A stretch of 64,000 bases of DNA, from positions 124,001 to 188,000 of the forward strand of contig JALQBC010000029.1 of assembly GCA_023375675.1 (NCBI GenBank), in the 5' to 3' direction. The position numbers were made by a program, and so were the translations under genes. Origin of the DNA: Cytospora piceicola. Its lineage: Eukaryota > Ascomycota > Sordariomycetes > Diaporthales > Cytosporaceae. Each line of letters begins with the position of its first letter. The first letter of the stretch is position 1. Below are positions 1 to 11,913 of this stretch, in pieces. The notes under the pieces were generated by a model. That model searched no databases. It had not been told where the DNA came from and worked only from the letters and a program-made list of their open reading frames with translations.

Positions 1-260
1 AACCACCCAGTGTAGGAACCAAAACTGGCCTGTTAGTATTCAATACCGATCCGTCTTTATGGCTACGTCCCAGCAGTTTCACTGACAACCATTAGACACA
101 TCCGGCTGAGCTCGACCACAACCTGGATCGACACCCGCCAGCCCTCTCGACAACGCTCCCTCAAAAGCACACCAAGCGCAACCACACGCAGCCGTGACAA
201 ACCAACACGACCCTATTTCGCCATCCACCAGCACAACCACGTCACATCGAGCCAAGCATC

Positions 261-617
261 ATGGCCAGCAGGAAGAAGAACGAGACCAGTACCTACTGCA
301 CCACCCCCACTCCCACTTCTACCACCGACTCTAAGCTAGCAGCCTCGACGGAGAAGCTCGAGATCCAGGACAAGGACGGTGATAAGGAGCACCTAGACAC
401 CGATGTCGCAAACCTCGATAGTGTCCTCAACGGCGGCTGCAGCACCTGCGGCTCCAAGGACCATGATGAAGTCGACTGCGAGGATGACCCCGATCCCATG
501 TACATGATGTCGACCGCTTTGCCACCTTCTACCCCTAAATCTTCCTCCTCCTCTATGTCGACCGGCAAGGGCGGCCGCGGTGGTCAGGGCGGTGGCAAGA
601 AGAGCTGTTGCAAGTGA
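261..617 (+). CDS. small acidic/Ser-rich protein with a CCHC zinc knuckle
   Basis: Single-exon frame of 118 aa; the ATG has a good context (AGCATCATGG). I do not recognise the protein as a named family. Residues 60-73 read CSTCGSKDHDEVDC, which fits the zinc-knuckle spacing C-x2-C-x4-H-x4-C (C60, C63, H68, C73). Such knuckles usually bind single-stranded nucleic acid or protein, so a nucleic-acid role is an inference only. The rest is low complexity: Thr/Ser-rich N-terminus, acidic middle, Ser run, a Gly-rich basic patch (about 102-114) and a terminal KSCCK. The vicinal cysteines could be lipidated or bind metal, but this is not a CAAX box. No membrane segment or signal peptide is visible. 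The gene could also be a longer gene with exons left of the window. Confidence 0.6.
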   Translation: MASRKKNETSTYCTTPTPTSTTDSKLAASTEKLEIQDKDGDKEHLDTDVANLDSVLNGGCSTCGSKDHDEVDCEDDPDPMYMMSTALPPSTPKSSSSSMSTGKGGRGGQGGGKKSCCK

Positions 618-1412
618 GTTGGTGCTTGTGGTTTGTAAGGCATTCATCAGTCAAGCAAAGACAGGTTTAGCAGCTGGAGAGAAGCTTTTTTTTTTGGAAC
701 GGGGGGGAGCATCTCGGAATTCCTGGAAGAGCAGCGTAAAAGTGATTTTAAGCAGCAGTAACCACACAATGGAAGCATGGACTCGAGTATAATCAATATG
801 AATATACATATCGCTTCACGAAGTCAGGAAAAGAACTTAATATATGCTTGTGTATTATGTGGTCATAAGTGACCCTTTTGTTTTTGTGTTTTTGTCTTTT
901 TTGTTGCTTTTTTTGGGGCAGTATTCGCCCTTCCCAGCCTTGGGAACCATAACCGTTCCACTGAAATGGACACCCTTCGCCGTGCAGAGTGAAACCAGGT
1001 CGGAAAGGTTCAACCTCCTGCAGGAAACTCACTGCAGTGTGAATGAGGTGAACACATGTCCAACCGATCAGAGAACCTGTATGCACATCATAACTGCCAC
1101 CAGTCATCACAACATCCGAAGTCGAAAAACAAGGCAAACCATAAACAAACGTGTCATCACTCGATCAGTCATTGTCCCGCCACAAAGGGCCCAGCACTTC
1201 CGATCCCTTATCCTTCTTCAACCATCCTGCAAGTCAATGCTCTGGCGACGCCCCAAACTCTCACACAAAACTGAAGGCAATGGGCTGTGCGAGTTTTGCT
1301 GTTTTCCAATTGATGGCTGTACTGGCAGCTCACACATGTAGCCAAACGGCCGACAGTAATAGCGACAATCTGAAGATCGAAGGGTTGAAGGTATCACTGC
1401 CCAGCGAACACC
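618..1412. other. intergenic, 3' ends of two convergent genes
   Basis: Holds the presumed 3' UTRs of the zinc-knuckle gene (+) and the next gene (-). T-rich runs lie near 685-695 and 877-912. Open frames here have no recognisable protein character. I see no RNA gene or element. Confidence 0.5.
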
Positions 1413-4226
1413 TTAAAGGAAGCTAGACACATCAGAATCAGGAAGCGAAATGACCTCAATGTCATCATCCTCATCGGAGTCCTTGAAGTCAGAGGCACCA
1501 CCGTTGTCGTTGGCACCGTTGTCGTTGGCACCATTGTCATTGGCACCATTGTCCTTGTTGACACTGTCATCCTTGTTGGCGGCGGGAACATTGGCGACGT
1601 TGGTGATGTTGGTGGCTTTGGAATCGTCAGAGTCGTTGGCATTGTTGGCATCATTGTCAACATTGGCGACACCAGAGTCATTGAAATCGTCGGAATCGCT
1701 GGCATCACCGCAATCGCCATCATCGTCGGTGTCATCCTCGATCTCGAACTCAACCTCGCTGTCCAGGTCAGAGGCTCCGTAGATGTCATCCTCATCGATG
1801 CTGCCCAAAGTGAAAATCTGAGAATGCATCATCCGATTGCCCATAGGCACCGCAACCTCAGCCTCGGCGAAATCGGCACTCATCGAGTCATCAGTGAAGC
1901 GCTCGGAAGCGAGAGAGACCGACTGGGCAATGACCTGGTGGCGGTCATAGACAGTCGAGATTCCGTCTTGAGCCAACTCCGATCCCACGACAGTGCTGGC
2001 ACCGCCATCATCAGAGTTGACGGTAAGATTCTCCATATCCTCAGCGACCGAGTCCGTAACACTCAGGACAGTCTTTCCAGTGTGGAAAGCTGGACCAGGG
2101 CCGGACGGACCCAAGTCAGCCTCGGGGATGGTAGCCTCGTAAGCAGTCTCATCCTCGTAGCGGCAGTAGCCCAACTCCTCCTCATTCAGGCACAGGACCA
2201 TGTGGGGGGTGAGGGTATAGTGGAAGTCCATGTCAGCGCGAGAGATCAAAGGCTCAACATAGCGCTGCAGCTTGTCAATCGCATGGTGGAAGAGATTGGC
2301 CCAGTACTTGGAGTCGTACTCGTTGAACTCCGCAGGGAACCGGCCTGGGTAAAGGTTTCCCTGCTTTCTCGCCTCCTCAAAGTCCATTGAGAACAAAACT
2401 GCAGCACGACGAATACGGTCCAGGCCAGGGAAGTCGCTCAGAGTCATGCTGCTAAGCCTAAGCCAGACCGGAGTGCACAGGGCTCGCTGGGCCTTGCTCA
2501 AGGTGTCGTAGACCGCCTGGAAGGACTTGTCGCCATCCAGATCATCCTTGGAGACGGAGTAAGACAGTGCAGTCTCGATTTTCTCGCTCTTACCACGTAT
2601 GGCCACATCAGTGGGTAGACGTGCAGTGAGGACTTGCTCGATAGCCAGACGGAACTCAACCCGAATCGAGGCCACCAGGTTGTTGTAGGTCAAAGTGACA
2701 GACTGGTCAGCTGGTAGAATCCTTCCCATGTCGAGAAGCTGCTCCCACTCGGGGACACCCAGGAGGGAGAGAGTGCGGCTGTTACAAAGATTGTCGATTG
2801 CTCTCTTGTAACGCTCAGCCATGGCGACCCCGGCATGCTCGATTTGCTGCAAGATCTTCTCCATATCCTCAGTGCCAATGAGGCAGTCTGAGATCTGCCT
2901 TCCGAAAATTGTCTTCTTGCTCTTGGTGGGAGTACCACCGGCAATAACGAGAGCACGCTCGTTGACAAGAATGCGGAACGCGGCCTCGCAAAGAGCGGGC
3001 GCCTTCAGAACAGTGGCGATGCGCATGGTCTCCTCTGGAAGCAACTCCACAAAGGCAGAGTTGTTGCTGTCGTTGAACCAAGCAGTGACGTGGTCACGCT
3101 GTTTTTCAAGGTCAGCAGAGCATCCTGGGCGGAAGGGAATTTGTTGGCAATATGCGGACTGGTAACTTACAAGCAAGTCATAGTTGGTCATCTCAAACAT
3201 GCTGAACAGTCCCACAAGAGTCCACACTGTAAAATCGAATGTCAGTCATCTTTGGAAAATTGGACCTTCAGAGTGGTGTGACAAGGGCTCTGGAGCATGA
3301 AGCCCGCTAGAAAGTTGCCTTGTAATTGGGGAGGGGGGGGGGGCAGGCAGGAGGAGCTAAAGAAAGTCACTTACATCGAGGCGCAGAATCAATCTGCAGA
3401 TCATCGTCGATGATAGACCGCAACAGGCGCAGGACATTGGCACCTTGTCGGACTGGACAGAACTCGTCGATGTCGCGATGCTTCTCGATGGCCCAAGACT
3501 TGGTGTCGAAGAGGTAGACGGCGGCGTTGAAGCTGGTGATGGGATTGGGTCCTTGAATAGACTCTGGGGGTCCCTCCATGAGGTATGGTTCATCCCACTT
3601 CTGGTTGCAATCGCAGACGTCATCATGTCCAGCAACAGCAGCGGCAGACACATTGGCGATGGTCATAGAGCGATACCACAGCTTGACACCAGTGGTGAGG
3701 GATAGGCGCTGCAGAGCCACAGTGTAATCGTCCTCCTCCGTAGAAGGCGACATGTCCAGAACATACTTGATGTCCTTGGGAAGAGGTCCCACTGCCTGCT
3801 TGACCCGACGCTGATAAGCCTCGCTCTCAAGGCGCTCCTTCAGCAGGTTGGAGCCAGTATCCAGGACTTGCTTGCGACTCATGCGAACAAAGGTATTGAC
3901 GAAGTAGGCGTTGCAGCTTCGAACATTCATGAAGGTGGGGAAGGTGACCATCAACAGAACTTCACCGTCTTTGTCGCCCTGGAAGGGCTGCTGGGTCTTG
4001 AAAAGGTCGGCATTGTGAGACTGCTTGGCAACAATGTTCCGCTTGAGGACATCCTTTTCATAGGTGGATCTGGAAAGCTCCAAGGCAGTGTTGGTGTCGG
4101 CGTCCTCAGAGTTGATGCGCTCCAAGGAATCCTCCTTGGAAGGATGGTTACTGGACGCCTGTGTCCCTAGGAATTAGCGACGGTTGCTCAGTGTGAAGCG
4201 AGAGGCTGAAGCATAAGACATACCAT
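1413..4226 (-). CDS. unrecognised fungal protein of about 866 aa with acidic repeat tail
   Basis: Proposed exons on the minus strand: 4226-4224 (ATG only), 4158-3375 and 3226-1413. Introns 4159-4223 (65 nt, GTATGT...ACACAG) and 3227-3374 (148 nt, GTAAGT...TTACAG) join one continuous frame of 866 aa. The protein starts MASSNHPSKEDSLERI. I do not recognise the family. The first ~670 residues look globular, with no signal peptide or TM segment. The last ~170 residues are low-complexity Asp/Asn/Ser/Glu, including tandem NDNGA units, and end in DSDVSSFL. The frame upstream of residue 4 is closed by a stop, so a 5' splice is needed for an ATG start. If that splice is wrong, the N-terminus changes by only a few residues. 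Most likely a cytosolic or nuclear protein conserved in fungi; function unknown. Confidence 0.7.
1495..1553 (-). repeat. coding 15-nt tandem repeat (NDNGA units)
   Basis: About four imperfect 15-nt units within the acidic C-terminus of the preceding gene, translated as NDNGA/ANDNG. The region around it continues as degenerate Asn/Asp/Ala-rich triplets, so copy number is likely to vary between strains. Confidence 0.8.
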
Positions 4227-4532
4227 CTTGTCTGGTTCTGTTTTGTACAGAGAAAGTTTGGGATCGAATCTGTATTTGGTTAGCAATAGCTCGACGCACA
4301 AACAAGGTTCCAAACTCGTTTGCACGAATTGACTGATTGATGATATCTATAGATGCATAGGGAGATAGCGGGGGACGGCGGGGAGGTAGGCGAAAGGGTC
4401 AGACTCAGATCACCTACCAGCCGCTGTGTGTGAAGCTGGAAGTGAAGCTGAATCAACGACGGGAAGGTGAATTGGATCAGGGTGACAGACGGTAACACGG
4501 AAATCAGGGATGATGGAAATGTGAGTGCTAAC

Positions 4533-4560
4533 GTGAAGGTGAAGGTGAAGGTGAAAGTGA
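4533..4560 (+). repeat. GTGAAG hexamer array
   Basis: Four to five tandem copies of GTGAAG, the last degenerate, about 310 nt upstream of the ATG of the acidic-tail gene. It may be part of that gene's 5' UTR or promoter. Confidence 0.8.
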
Positions 4561-6327
4561 GTTACAAGGCAGGCCAAAATTGGGAGGAACACCTGCTGCT
4601 CGACGGAAGTGCTCAAGGGAAGATGCTAGACGGAAGACGTGCAATAGTACTCACTTTTGGAAGAGTTGTTTGACTTTGTAAGTGCTAAATAGCACGTCGC
4701 TGTCGGTGCAAGAATCAAAATGCTTTGAAAGAGTGAGTGAAAGGTAAGAAGGTTGGTGTTGTGGTGGGTAGAGAGTAGCACAAAGGTGGAAGTGAGAAAC
4801 GGCGGCGGCAAGGTTCAAACGGAGAGGTCTGATGCTAGCAGAGAGGAAGTTAGGGTTCGCGTCGACTTTAGAAGGCGCGCCTGGCTTTGAAGAAACAAAC
4901 GCGTCGTTTGTTCAGGATTGCAGAGCTCCAAGGGCCATCAGATCAATTTGATGCTCAAACTTCCAGGATTTAGTGTGGTTTAGAAGGAGGCCGGCAAGAT
5001 GAGTACCAGTGTAAAGTGTGCCAGGTGCACCAGCCGCCAGGAAAACTTTCTTAGATACCCTAGGCAACAACTATCCTTTAAAGATACTTCAGACACTTTT
5101 TGACCTTGAAAAGCAATATGTAATTTCCGTGAAGCGGCTCCGACGACCTTGTCGTGACAAAGGACATCTATGCCCATATGCATAATCTCAGAAGCAGTAT
5201 GTAAACAAGGAGATAGGTCATCTTACCGGCCTTCTTCTAACATTTGCTCTACTACAACTTGTTCTAGTCTGTATCTAGTAGGCGATACTGGAACAATCAA
5301 AAAGGCTGTCTTATATTGTTACTTTCTGTTGCTGTATCTTTGGTGAGCCCACTATCTCATGGTCGTTTTGCCTGGAGAAGATTCCAAAGCTTCGAATGAA
5401 GGTGGTACTGACCTTACATCTACCCTAAGGTAATGTCTCGCGATAAAATCCAAACAACGATCGATCGAGGACTTACAGGACTAGCCATATTCCTTTGGAG
5501 TGGCCCAAGACTGTGAGAATGCCAGTATATGTTCTGTAATTCAGTAACCTGTGCACTTGGCAGGCCGGGGCTGAGGGGACATCTGGAGGGTTCGAAGGCA
5601 GCAGCTTACACAGCCCAATGATACAAGCCACGCTGAAGCTACCAAGGTACCTTGAATTACATGACAGTCATGATATTCAGTGTGATGCTCCAGGTACCTT
5701 TTGGTGTTCCACAAATGTGACCGTGCGCAGATACCTACCTAGGTACTTAAGTATGTACCGTATATGTTGGTTGGTACTACCAACCAGAATCGTCACGGAA
5801 ACATCCCGACAGGACCTTGAGGCCCTTTCAGAGGCTTACCACAGAGCCTGATCATAACAAAACAAAGTATGCTCCATGGGAAGAAATAGCTCTAGAATAT
5901 ATATGAGGAGCAAGGCAGGGTAAAAGCGAAAGCTGACACAGAGATCAACTGAGGATATGGGAGACGGACTTGGAATACATGTAGCTGAACAGCCGCTATG
6001 CTACATTGGTAGACTCGTCGACTAGGCACTGGTGGTATCATGAGCTCTTACTACCTAGGTCAACTGGTTCCTAGGTATATAAACACCAAAACAAACAAAC
6101 GAAGTACCGAATTCCCATGGAGAAACTGTCCGTTCGAGCAAGAGGAGGATACAGCTTATAAAGTATCTACCGTGTATGTGCTCCAGATGTCAGTTATGAT
6201 GTCGATATCGAGTCAGTTATCGGCAACTTATCGGGCCTTATCGGGTCTTATCGGGTAAGCGGTTCTGGGGTCCCCCACCTGACAGCTGGGCAACCCGGGG
6301 CTGCCCCACCATGGCTTTGACCTCAAG

Positions 6328-6379
6328 GTGCCAGCCAGGGTGCCAGGGTGCCAGGGTGCCAGGGTGCCAGGGATGCCAG
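6328..6379 (+). repeat. GTGCCAGG octamer array
   Basis: About four perfect tandem copies of the 8-nt unit GTGCCAGG with degenerate copies on both sides. It lies in gene-free sequence. Confidence 0.85.
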
Positions 6380-7071
6380 TGGTGGTTGTTCCAGGTCAAT
6401 ATCACGTGCCTTCTCACTCTGGAACTCACCTTGACTGACCTTGATGCTTTCACTGCAACAGAGTCTACATGGTCCAATCCATAGCTGCCTCGTGGGAGAC
6501 AGGTGACCACTGTCGACGATATGTATACCACTAGGTAGTAAAGGAAGGTCAGTCGGAAGAGGCCGGTGGGTTGAGAAACTGAAACCTCCATCAGTCCGTG
6601 TCGGTTATCTGTAACAGGGATCTTCCGATCTTCCCCAGACCGTCTTTCTCCCCGCATCCTGCCGCATTATCAAATCAGGAGAGGATGTTCTGATAATCGG
6701 GTCATGGTCCCGAAGAGGTAAATCTTCTGCAAGAACGGTAGTTTGTCGCGTGCCCCTAACGTCAAGTTTCCACCAAGCATCATACCTCTTATCTCACACG
6801 ACATACGTGCGTGCTACGGTGAAGTGGATTGTATATATATTCCGGGCTTTGGTCCGGAAACTGTTTTCGACTCGTGTCAGATTCCTGCTCTACTCTGTTC
6901 CACACTCTGTTCTACAACCTACCGGCTGCTCCGAACACACATGCCCTTGATACTGAAGCCATAACACACCCATTAGACTCAGACCACAAGTATACCTAGG
7001 CCATAACTCCAAGCACATACGAAACATCACTTTCCCACAACCAGCACAACTCCCTTGACCAAAACCGAACA

Positions 7072-7368
7072 ATGGATCAAGCCAGGAACTTCAACCGCGG
7101 TTCAGTTCGCCCCTTTACGTGAGTACTGCAACTCCCATCACCCTTCAGGAGCCTTGCTTTGCGTGGAGCATCCCTGCTAATGCTCTTCGTCTGCCCCATC
7201 TATAGTGCTCGCCACCCACGCATCGCACTCTTCGCGCTCACAGCCGCCGGCGTGGGCCTTTTTTTCCGCTCCCGAGCCACCTCCATAGAGAAGAACGAGG
7301 CGGCCCAGAAGTCATCCGACAGGCCGAACTACTACGTCTCTGTTGACCGGAGCGGTGGTGGGATCTAG
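7072..7368 (+). CDS. 69-aa single-TM protein
   Basis: Two exons: 7072-7118 and 7206-7368. The 87-nt intron has a GTGAGT donor, a TGCTAATG branch-like site and a CTATAG acceptor. The joined frame gives 69 aa beginning MDQARNFNRGSVRPFTARHP. One hydrophobic segment (about 20-36, IALFALTAAGVGLFF) follows a basic, Arg-containing N-terminus and precedes a polar tail ending in SVDRSGGGI. That layout fits a small mitochondrial inner-membrane or ER tail protein, but no family was recognised, so location is an inference. The gene model rests on frame continuity across a canonical intron. Confidence 0.65.
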
Positions 7369-8044
7369 GGTGGGAAGATGAGGCTCAAGATCACAAAACA
7401 ACAAAAAGAAGAAAAAGAAAGACAAAAACAAAAACAAAACCTGCCCAAACTAAAGACCAAGAGCAATTTAATCTTGTAGCGCGGACGGATCAATTCCATC
7501 TTGGGGAAGAGATGGGGGATGTAGGAAGATGAAGTGACGCGAAGCATCAAGCGCTAGGAGTCTCCAGGCTCAGCATCACTGTGAAGCGTTGATCAAACAA
7601 CGTCACAAAGCGTTGTATCATCCAGACGATCATTCATGACTTGGGACCGTTGGTGTCCCTCTGGTTACAGGTTCGGTTCGAGATGAAGAGCAAGGAAGGT
7701 GGTGATTATCTACTACACTACGCAGAGATGGATAGTCGTCAGGGCAGGTAGAATGCAGTTCAGTGGATTACTTTCTACTCTACACACCCCTAGTGTACCA
7801 AGTACCTTCAAGATGCCATTAAACAGTCCACACATGTGACGAGCTCAGCTCAACTCAAAGTACTCAACGAATCACTAAAAACGCCCACACCATTGCCTCG
7901 TCTCGTCTTGCCTCTACCATGCCGAACAGCATGTATCATGTACGCGCCAGACTCGTAACATAAATGCGGAAAACACGATCGCAACGCCTATCCATATGCT
8001 TGGCCAGCCAGTTGTTGCTCGAAAGTGGCTCTGGGTATATATCT

Positions 8045-8079
<35 letters not shown>

Positions 8080-8099
8080 TACCAACCTACCAACACCAC
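7369..8099. other. intergenic, convergent 3' ends
   Basis: Between the 69-aa gene (+) and the TRP channel gene (-). An A-rich stretch at about 7390-7440 is probably the 3' UTR of the upstream gene. A CCG trinucleotide run (8045-8079) sits just past the channel stop codon. No gene seen. Confidence 0.5.
8045..8079 (+). repeat. (CCG)n trinucleotide run
   Basis: Almost twelve uninterrupted CCG units (CGG in the sense of the neighbouring transcript). The run starts about 20 nt downstream of the TRP channel stop codon and is therefore probably in its 3' UTR. Confidence 0.9.
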
Positions 8100-11000
8100 T
8101 CAAAGAGAACTCCCCTTTGTAAAGCCAACCCCCACCGGGTCCACATCCCCCTCATCTCCAGATTCGTCAGCCTCAGACTCGGATGCGTCGACTCTTCTCT
8201 TCTCGACCACCTTCTCCTTCCCCTTAGCACCCATGTTCTCCAAGCCAATCGGCGACCTCAGTATCACACTGTTCCGGTTGGACTTGTCTCCACCCTTTTG
8301 ACTGTCAGGTCTGGACGTGCTGGCCTTGTAGGTCTGGCTCCTCCGTCCGCCACCCGCGCCCCGGTCGCGACCTGCAGCTCCAGCCGTCGTGAAGGGCGCG
8401 GCGTCATCTCTATCATCTCCCTTCCACACAGCAGATTCCGGCCCGTCGCTCGCGGAGCTGTGTGTAGTCGTGGAGACTCCGCTAGACCGCTGCAGCGTCT
8501 TCATCTCCTTGACGACATCTGCGAAGCCCTCCTCCAGTGTCTTCATTCTCGCCAGGACGAGCCGGCCCATCCGATCGCGGTCGTTATCTCGCTCCCGCCG
8601 CGCCTTGTCATGGACGCGGTGTCCTCCCGGCGTTATCATGCCGGTCGCCATGGCCATCTGCGTGACGAAGCTGGAAGGTACGGCTCCAAAGGCGTCATCC
8701 GCGTTCACACCGGCGAGGTCGGATTGTATGTCGAGCAGGTCGGAGGAAGACATCCGGCGAGTGTTGCCTGGGCGGCGGCCGGGTTGGTTGATTGCCAGAC
8801 CAGGACCGAAGCGGTTGATGTTGGGGGCGGTGTGCATGGTCTCGCGGGGTGGCACGATCGGCCTGGGGCGTGAGCCGAAATTCATGTTGCGACGGGGAGA
8901 ACGATGGACTGGACTTCCGGACGGGGTCTGGCGCGTACTCATAGGCCTGGAACGGTTCTTGGTCGCCGGCCCCGGTGAGATTTCTTCGTCCCTCGGCGGT
9001 AGGCGGCCGCTCTTAGGCGGGTTGTAGAGAATCGTGTTCGTCGACATGGTGCGACTGTGCATGTTTAAGCGTTTCGCCAGAGAAGGTCCTTGCTGATGTG
9101 CGGGTGACCGGCTCGACGAGCCGAACGAGGTTGATATGAGATGATTGTTGTTAAACCGAGAGGCAACCGGTGTCGTGAAGTAGTCCTCCTCCTCTTCTGC
9201 CCTGGATCTCGATCTACTAAACCGACTTGGTGCCGTGGCTTCATCTTCATCATCGTCGTTGGTTACAAGCTCGTCGTCAGCGTCCTGATCCTTCAGGATG
9301 GTGCGTTCTGTATGACCCCTGCGGTCAATGGTACCGAAGGCGCCGTCCAGAGCGAAGCCGCTATTAGAAACCAGCTCTGCTGGATCACTGACAATGGACC
9401 TGACTTCGGACATATGCCTGAATCTCTGAGGAGGCCGCTCTTTGTTCAAACTAAGCTTTCGGCTCCAGTCCCGCTGCGTCCGACTATCGATAGTTGAGTA
9501 ATTATTAGGCGATTCGGGGATGGTCTCGTTGCGGTCCATCCAATTTCGAATGGCCTTCTGTGTCCTCTTCCGTTCATCCATCTTGTGAGCCCGCAGCGAG
9601 GCGGGAGTTCGCCTGAAGACCTCCTCCAAAGCGCGATCCTGTTGAAAGCCAGCTACCGACTCTTCTCGAATCCGTATAGTGGGGCTGAAGAGTGCCGATC
9701 TGCCTGATGGGTTGATAGAGAAGGCTCTGGCCCGACCGATTCCGGGATTGTCGACAAAATCCGTCGGTTCAAACATCGAGGGAGACAGAATGTACTTCTC
9801 GTACAAGAATATGGCGAACAGCAGCGGGAAGTGTGTAATCTTGATGATCGTTCGGTTCAACCAGACGAAGTGACGCAGAGGCACGAAGTAACGCAGCGGA
9901 TTCAAGATCCACGCAAATATGTTGCCTGGAGCAACATACGAGAATAGAGACTGATCCTTAACCATAGCAATCGTATTGATTGCGAAGAGAAACCTGAGAA
10001 AGGTCATTAGCGTTTGATACTCCTTAGGCGGGTGCGATAGCCACTCACTGGTGTTCTTCCCTCGCGTTGGAGGCGATCGACATGAAGGAATTGGTCAACA
10101 CGGTGATAAGGATGGTCCTGTCATCAGAGTAAGCGACTCGTCATGCGGGAAGGGATCTCAGATGATGCTTACACTACCACGAAATGGCAGATGATAAGAA
10201 ACAGCACCATCAGCGTTCTGTCTAGCCAGCTGTACGCAGGCCATCTAAACCGGAGTATCCATCAGTAGCTGCCTCGTGTGTCAAGCGTTCCAATGAGCAT
10301 AGGTAGACTTACACGTCCCAAGCCGCTGGCGTGAAACCCATGAGAATCTGGAATATCTTGTACGCCACTTCTCCAGCATCAGACTTGGTGTTCGCCAAAA
10401 AGAAGACGAAAAATCCACTGCACGAGATGAAGATCAAGACAAAGACTGCCGCTAGATCCACGCTCATTATCCTCATCGCGAGGAGTATCTGAGAGAAGTA
10501 AGGGTAGTGGTCCAGGACCGAAAAGATTCGGGGTAGTAGGAGGACGGCATTGGCAGCCAGCACATCATAGGCGTCAACTCCTGTATGGGAATCCACAAGG
10601 AACACCGTGTAGATGCGCATACAATAGTAGATAATGAGCAGGACAAGAATGCCCAGATCAAAGATGTTCCAGAACGACATGATGTATAGGGAGAAGCCCT
10701 GCTCGGTAAAGCCTACCAACTCATCTAGCATGAACCCAGCACTCCAAAACCAAAACAGAAGCTCTAGGCTGGTAATACGGTCGGATCTGTCGATGAGGAC
10801 TGCCAAGAAGAGGCATATCAGGATGGCCAGGGAACAGGTCGAGAAAAGCTGCCTGTATCGCGGCACACGAAGTCTGGACAGCTTGAGCAACGATGCGTTC
10901 CGCGGGTCATACAGGGCCACTGTCCGTCGCGCGAGCAAGGGGCCCGCAGAAGTAGATTGCTGAGGTTCGACGCCTTTCTGGAAACGGAGGAGAGGTGTCC

Positions 11001-11913
11001 TCGCATTGCTTCGACGCTGGGGACTCCGTCCTCTCGCAGACGCAAGTGACTCCCTTGTGTTGTGGCGATGCAGGTTATCGGCCGAGGAGTAAAAGCTGAT
11101 GGCGCCGTTCCAGATAGCTTCCAGCTGCTGCACCACGAGGGGATGCGCAAGGAAGTGCTTTGCTGAAGCACGTATGGCAACCTCGAGGGTCGACGTCCTC
11201 GCAGCAGCTTGTTTCGGCTTGCCATCCCCCGGTGTCATCGGTGTCTGTGTGCCTGGTATCCCCTGCAACGGATAGAAATCATAGGATAGCGCATCGATGA
11301 GCTCCCTCGTCGTGTATTCCTTGAGCAATTTTATGGCAATAAGCTCGCAGACCTTGGATCTGGTGCTACTCGTCCCAGCGTTTCCTGGGTTGAGCTGACC
11401 CTCTTTCTGGAACTGCAAGCAGTTGGCCATAAGCGCGTATATGGTAGCCCTCGAGAAGTGCTGGGTTCGGATTTGCTGTTGCATAGGCTTGACCAGGAAC
11501 TGGGAGACCTGAGGAGACCTCAATTGGTCCCAGGTCAAAGCCGTCTCACTCCGAGTCTGCACGATGATCCTTATCGCGTGGGTTATGCTGTATACCGGCA
11601 GGGAATCGAGGTGCGAGGCGGAGAAAAGAGGCAGGACGGTGCCGGAGTGGCGTCTCCGACCGTGGTCCTCATCTTCGTGTGAATCGTCATGGTCATGGTG
11701 GTTATCTTGTTCATTTTCGTCTTCGTCGTCTTCGTCGTCGTCATCGTCATCGTCGGCTTCTGTGAAGTCGGCCGTGGCGTGTCTCATGCGAGTGTAGGGT
11801 TGTGTGTCGTCCTCATGCTCATCGTGTCCACGGCGGCTGCTCTTGAAGGAGTGCAGGAAATTCGAGAAGGACAACATCTTCATGGCGGGCATTATGTTGC
11901 CCGCTCCGTTCAT
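8100..11913 (-). CDS. YVC1: YVC1/TRPY-type vacuolar TRP cation channel
   Basis: Exons on minus: 11913-10313, 10244-10173, 10117-10049 and 9993-8100, all with GT-AG introns; 1211 aa. Fungal TRPY channels release Ca2+ from the vacuole in response to stretch and cytosolic Ca2+. The order of parts fits: a cytosolic N-terminal helical domain (about 90-340), then hydrophobic segments from about 356 (FSTCSLAILICLFLAVLI), FWNIFDLGILVLLIIYY and MSVDLAAVFVLIFISC, a pore loop at about 518-533 (YKIFQILMGFTPAAWD) and a last helix across exons 2-3 (LMVLFLIICHFVV). The yeast protein is 675 aa; here a tail of over 550 residues, mostly polar and disordered, follows, as in other filamentous fungi. Odd: residues 52-85 are almost all Asp/Glu/His. 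The start could be Met1, 8, 11 or 13. Confidence 0.9.

Larger units (their letters stand above)
4227..7071. other. 2.8 kb gene-free stretch between divergent genes
   Basis: Lies between the 5' ends of the acidic-tail gene (-) and the 69-aa gene (+). It contains a GTGAAG hexamer array (4533-4560), a GTGCCAGG array (about 6340-6373) and TACCTAGGTA-type palindromes (5736-5745, 6052-6060, near 6070). Frames of up to 139 aa occur, but the longest simply translates the GTGCCAGG array. I see no convincing gene, tRNA or transposon. Confidence 0.5.

Noticed and set aside
6238..6657. 139-codon minus-strand frame with repeated WHPG-like peptide
   Set aside because: The repeat is a translation of the GTGCCAGG octamer array; there is no other protein character or splice support.
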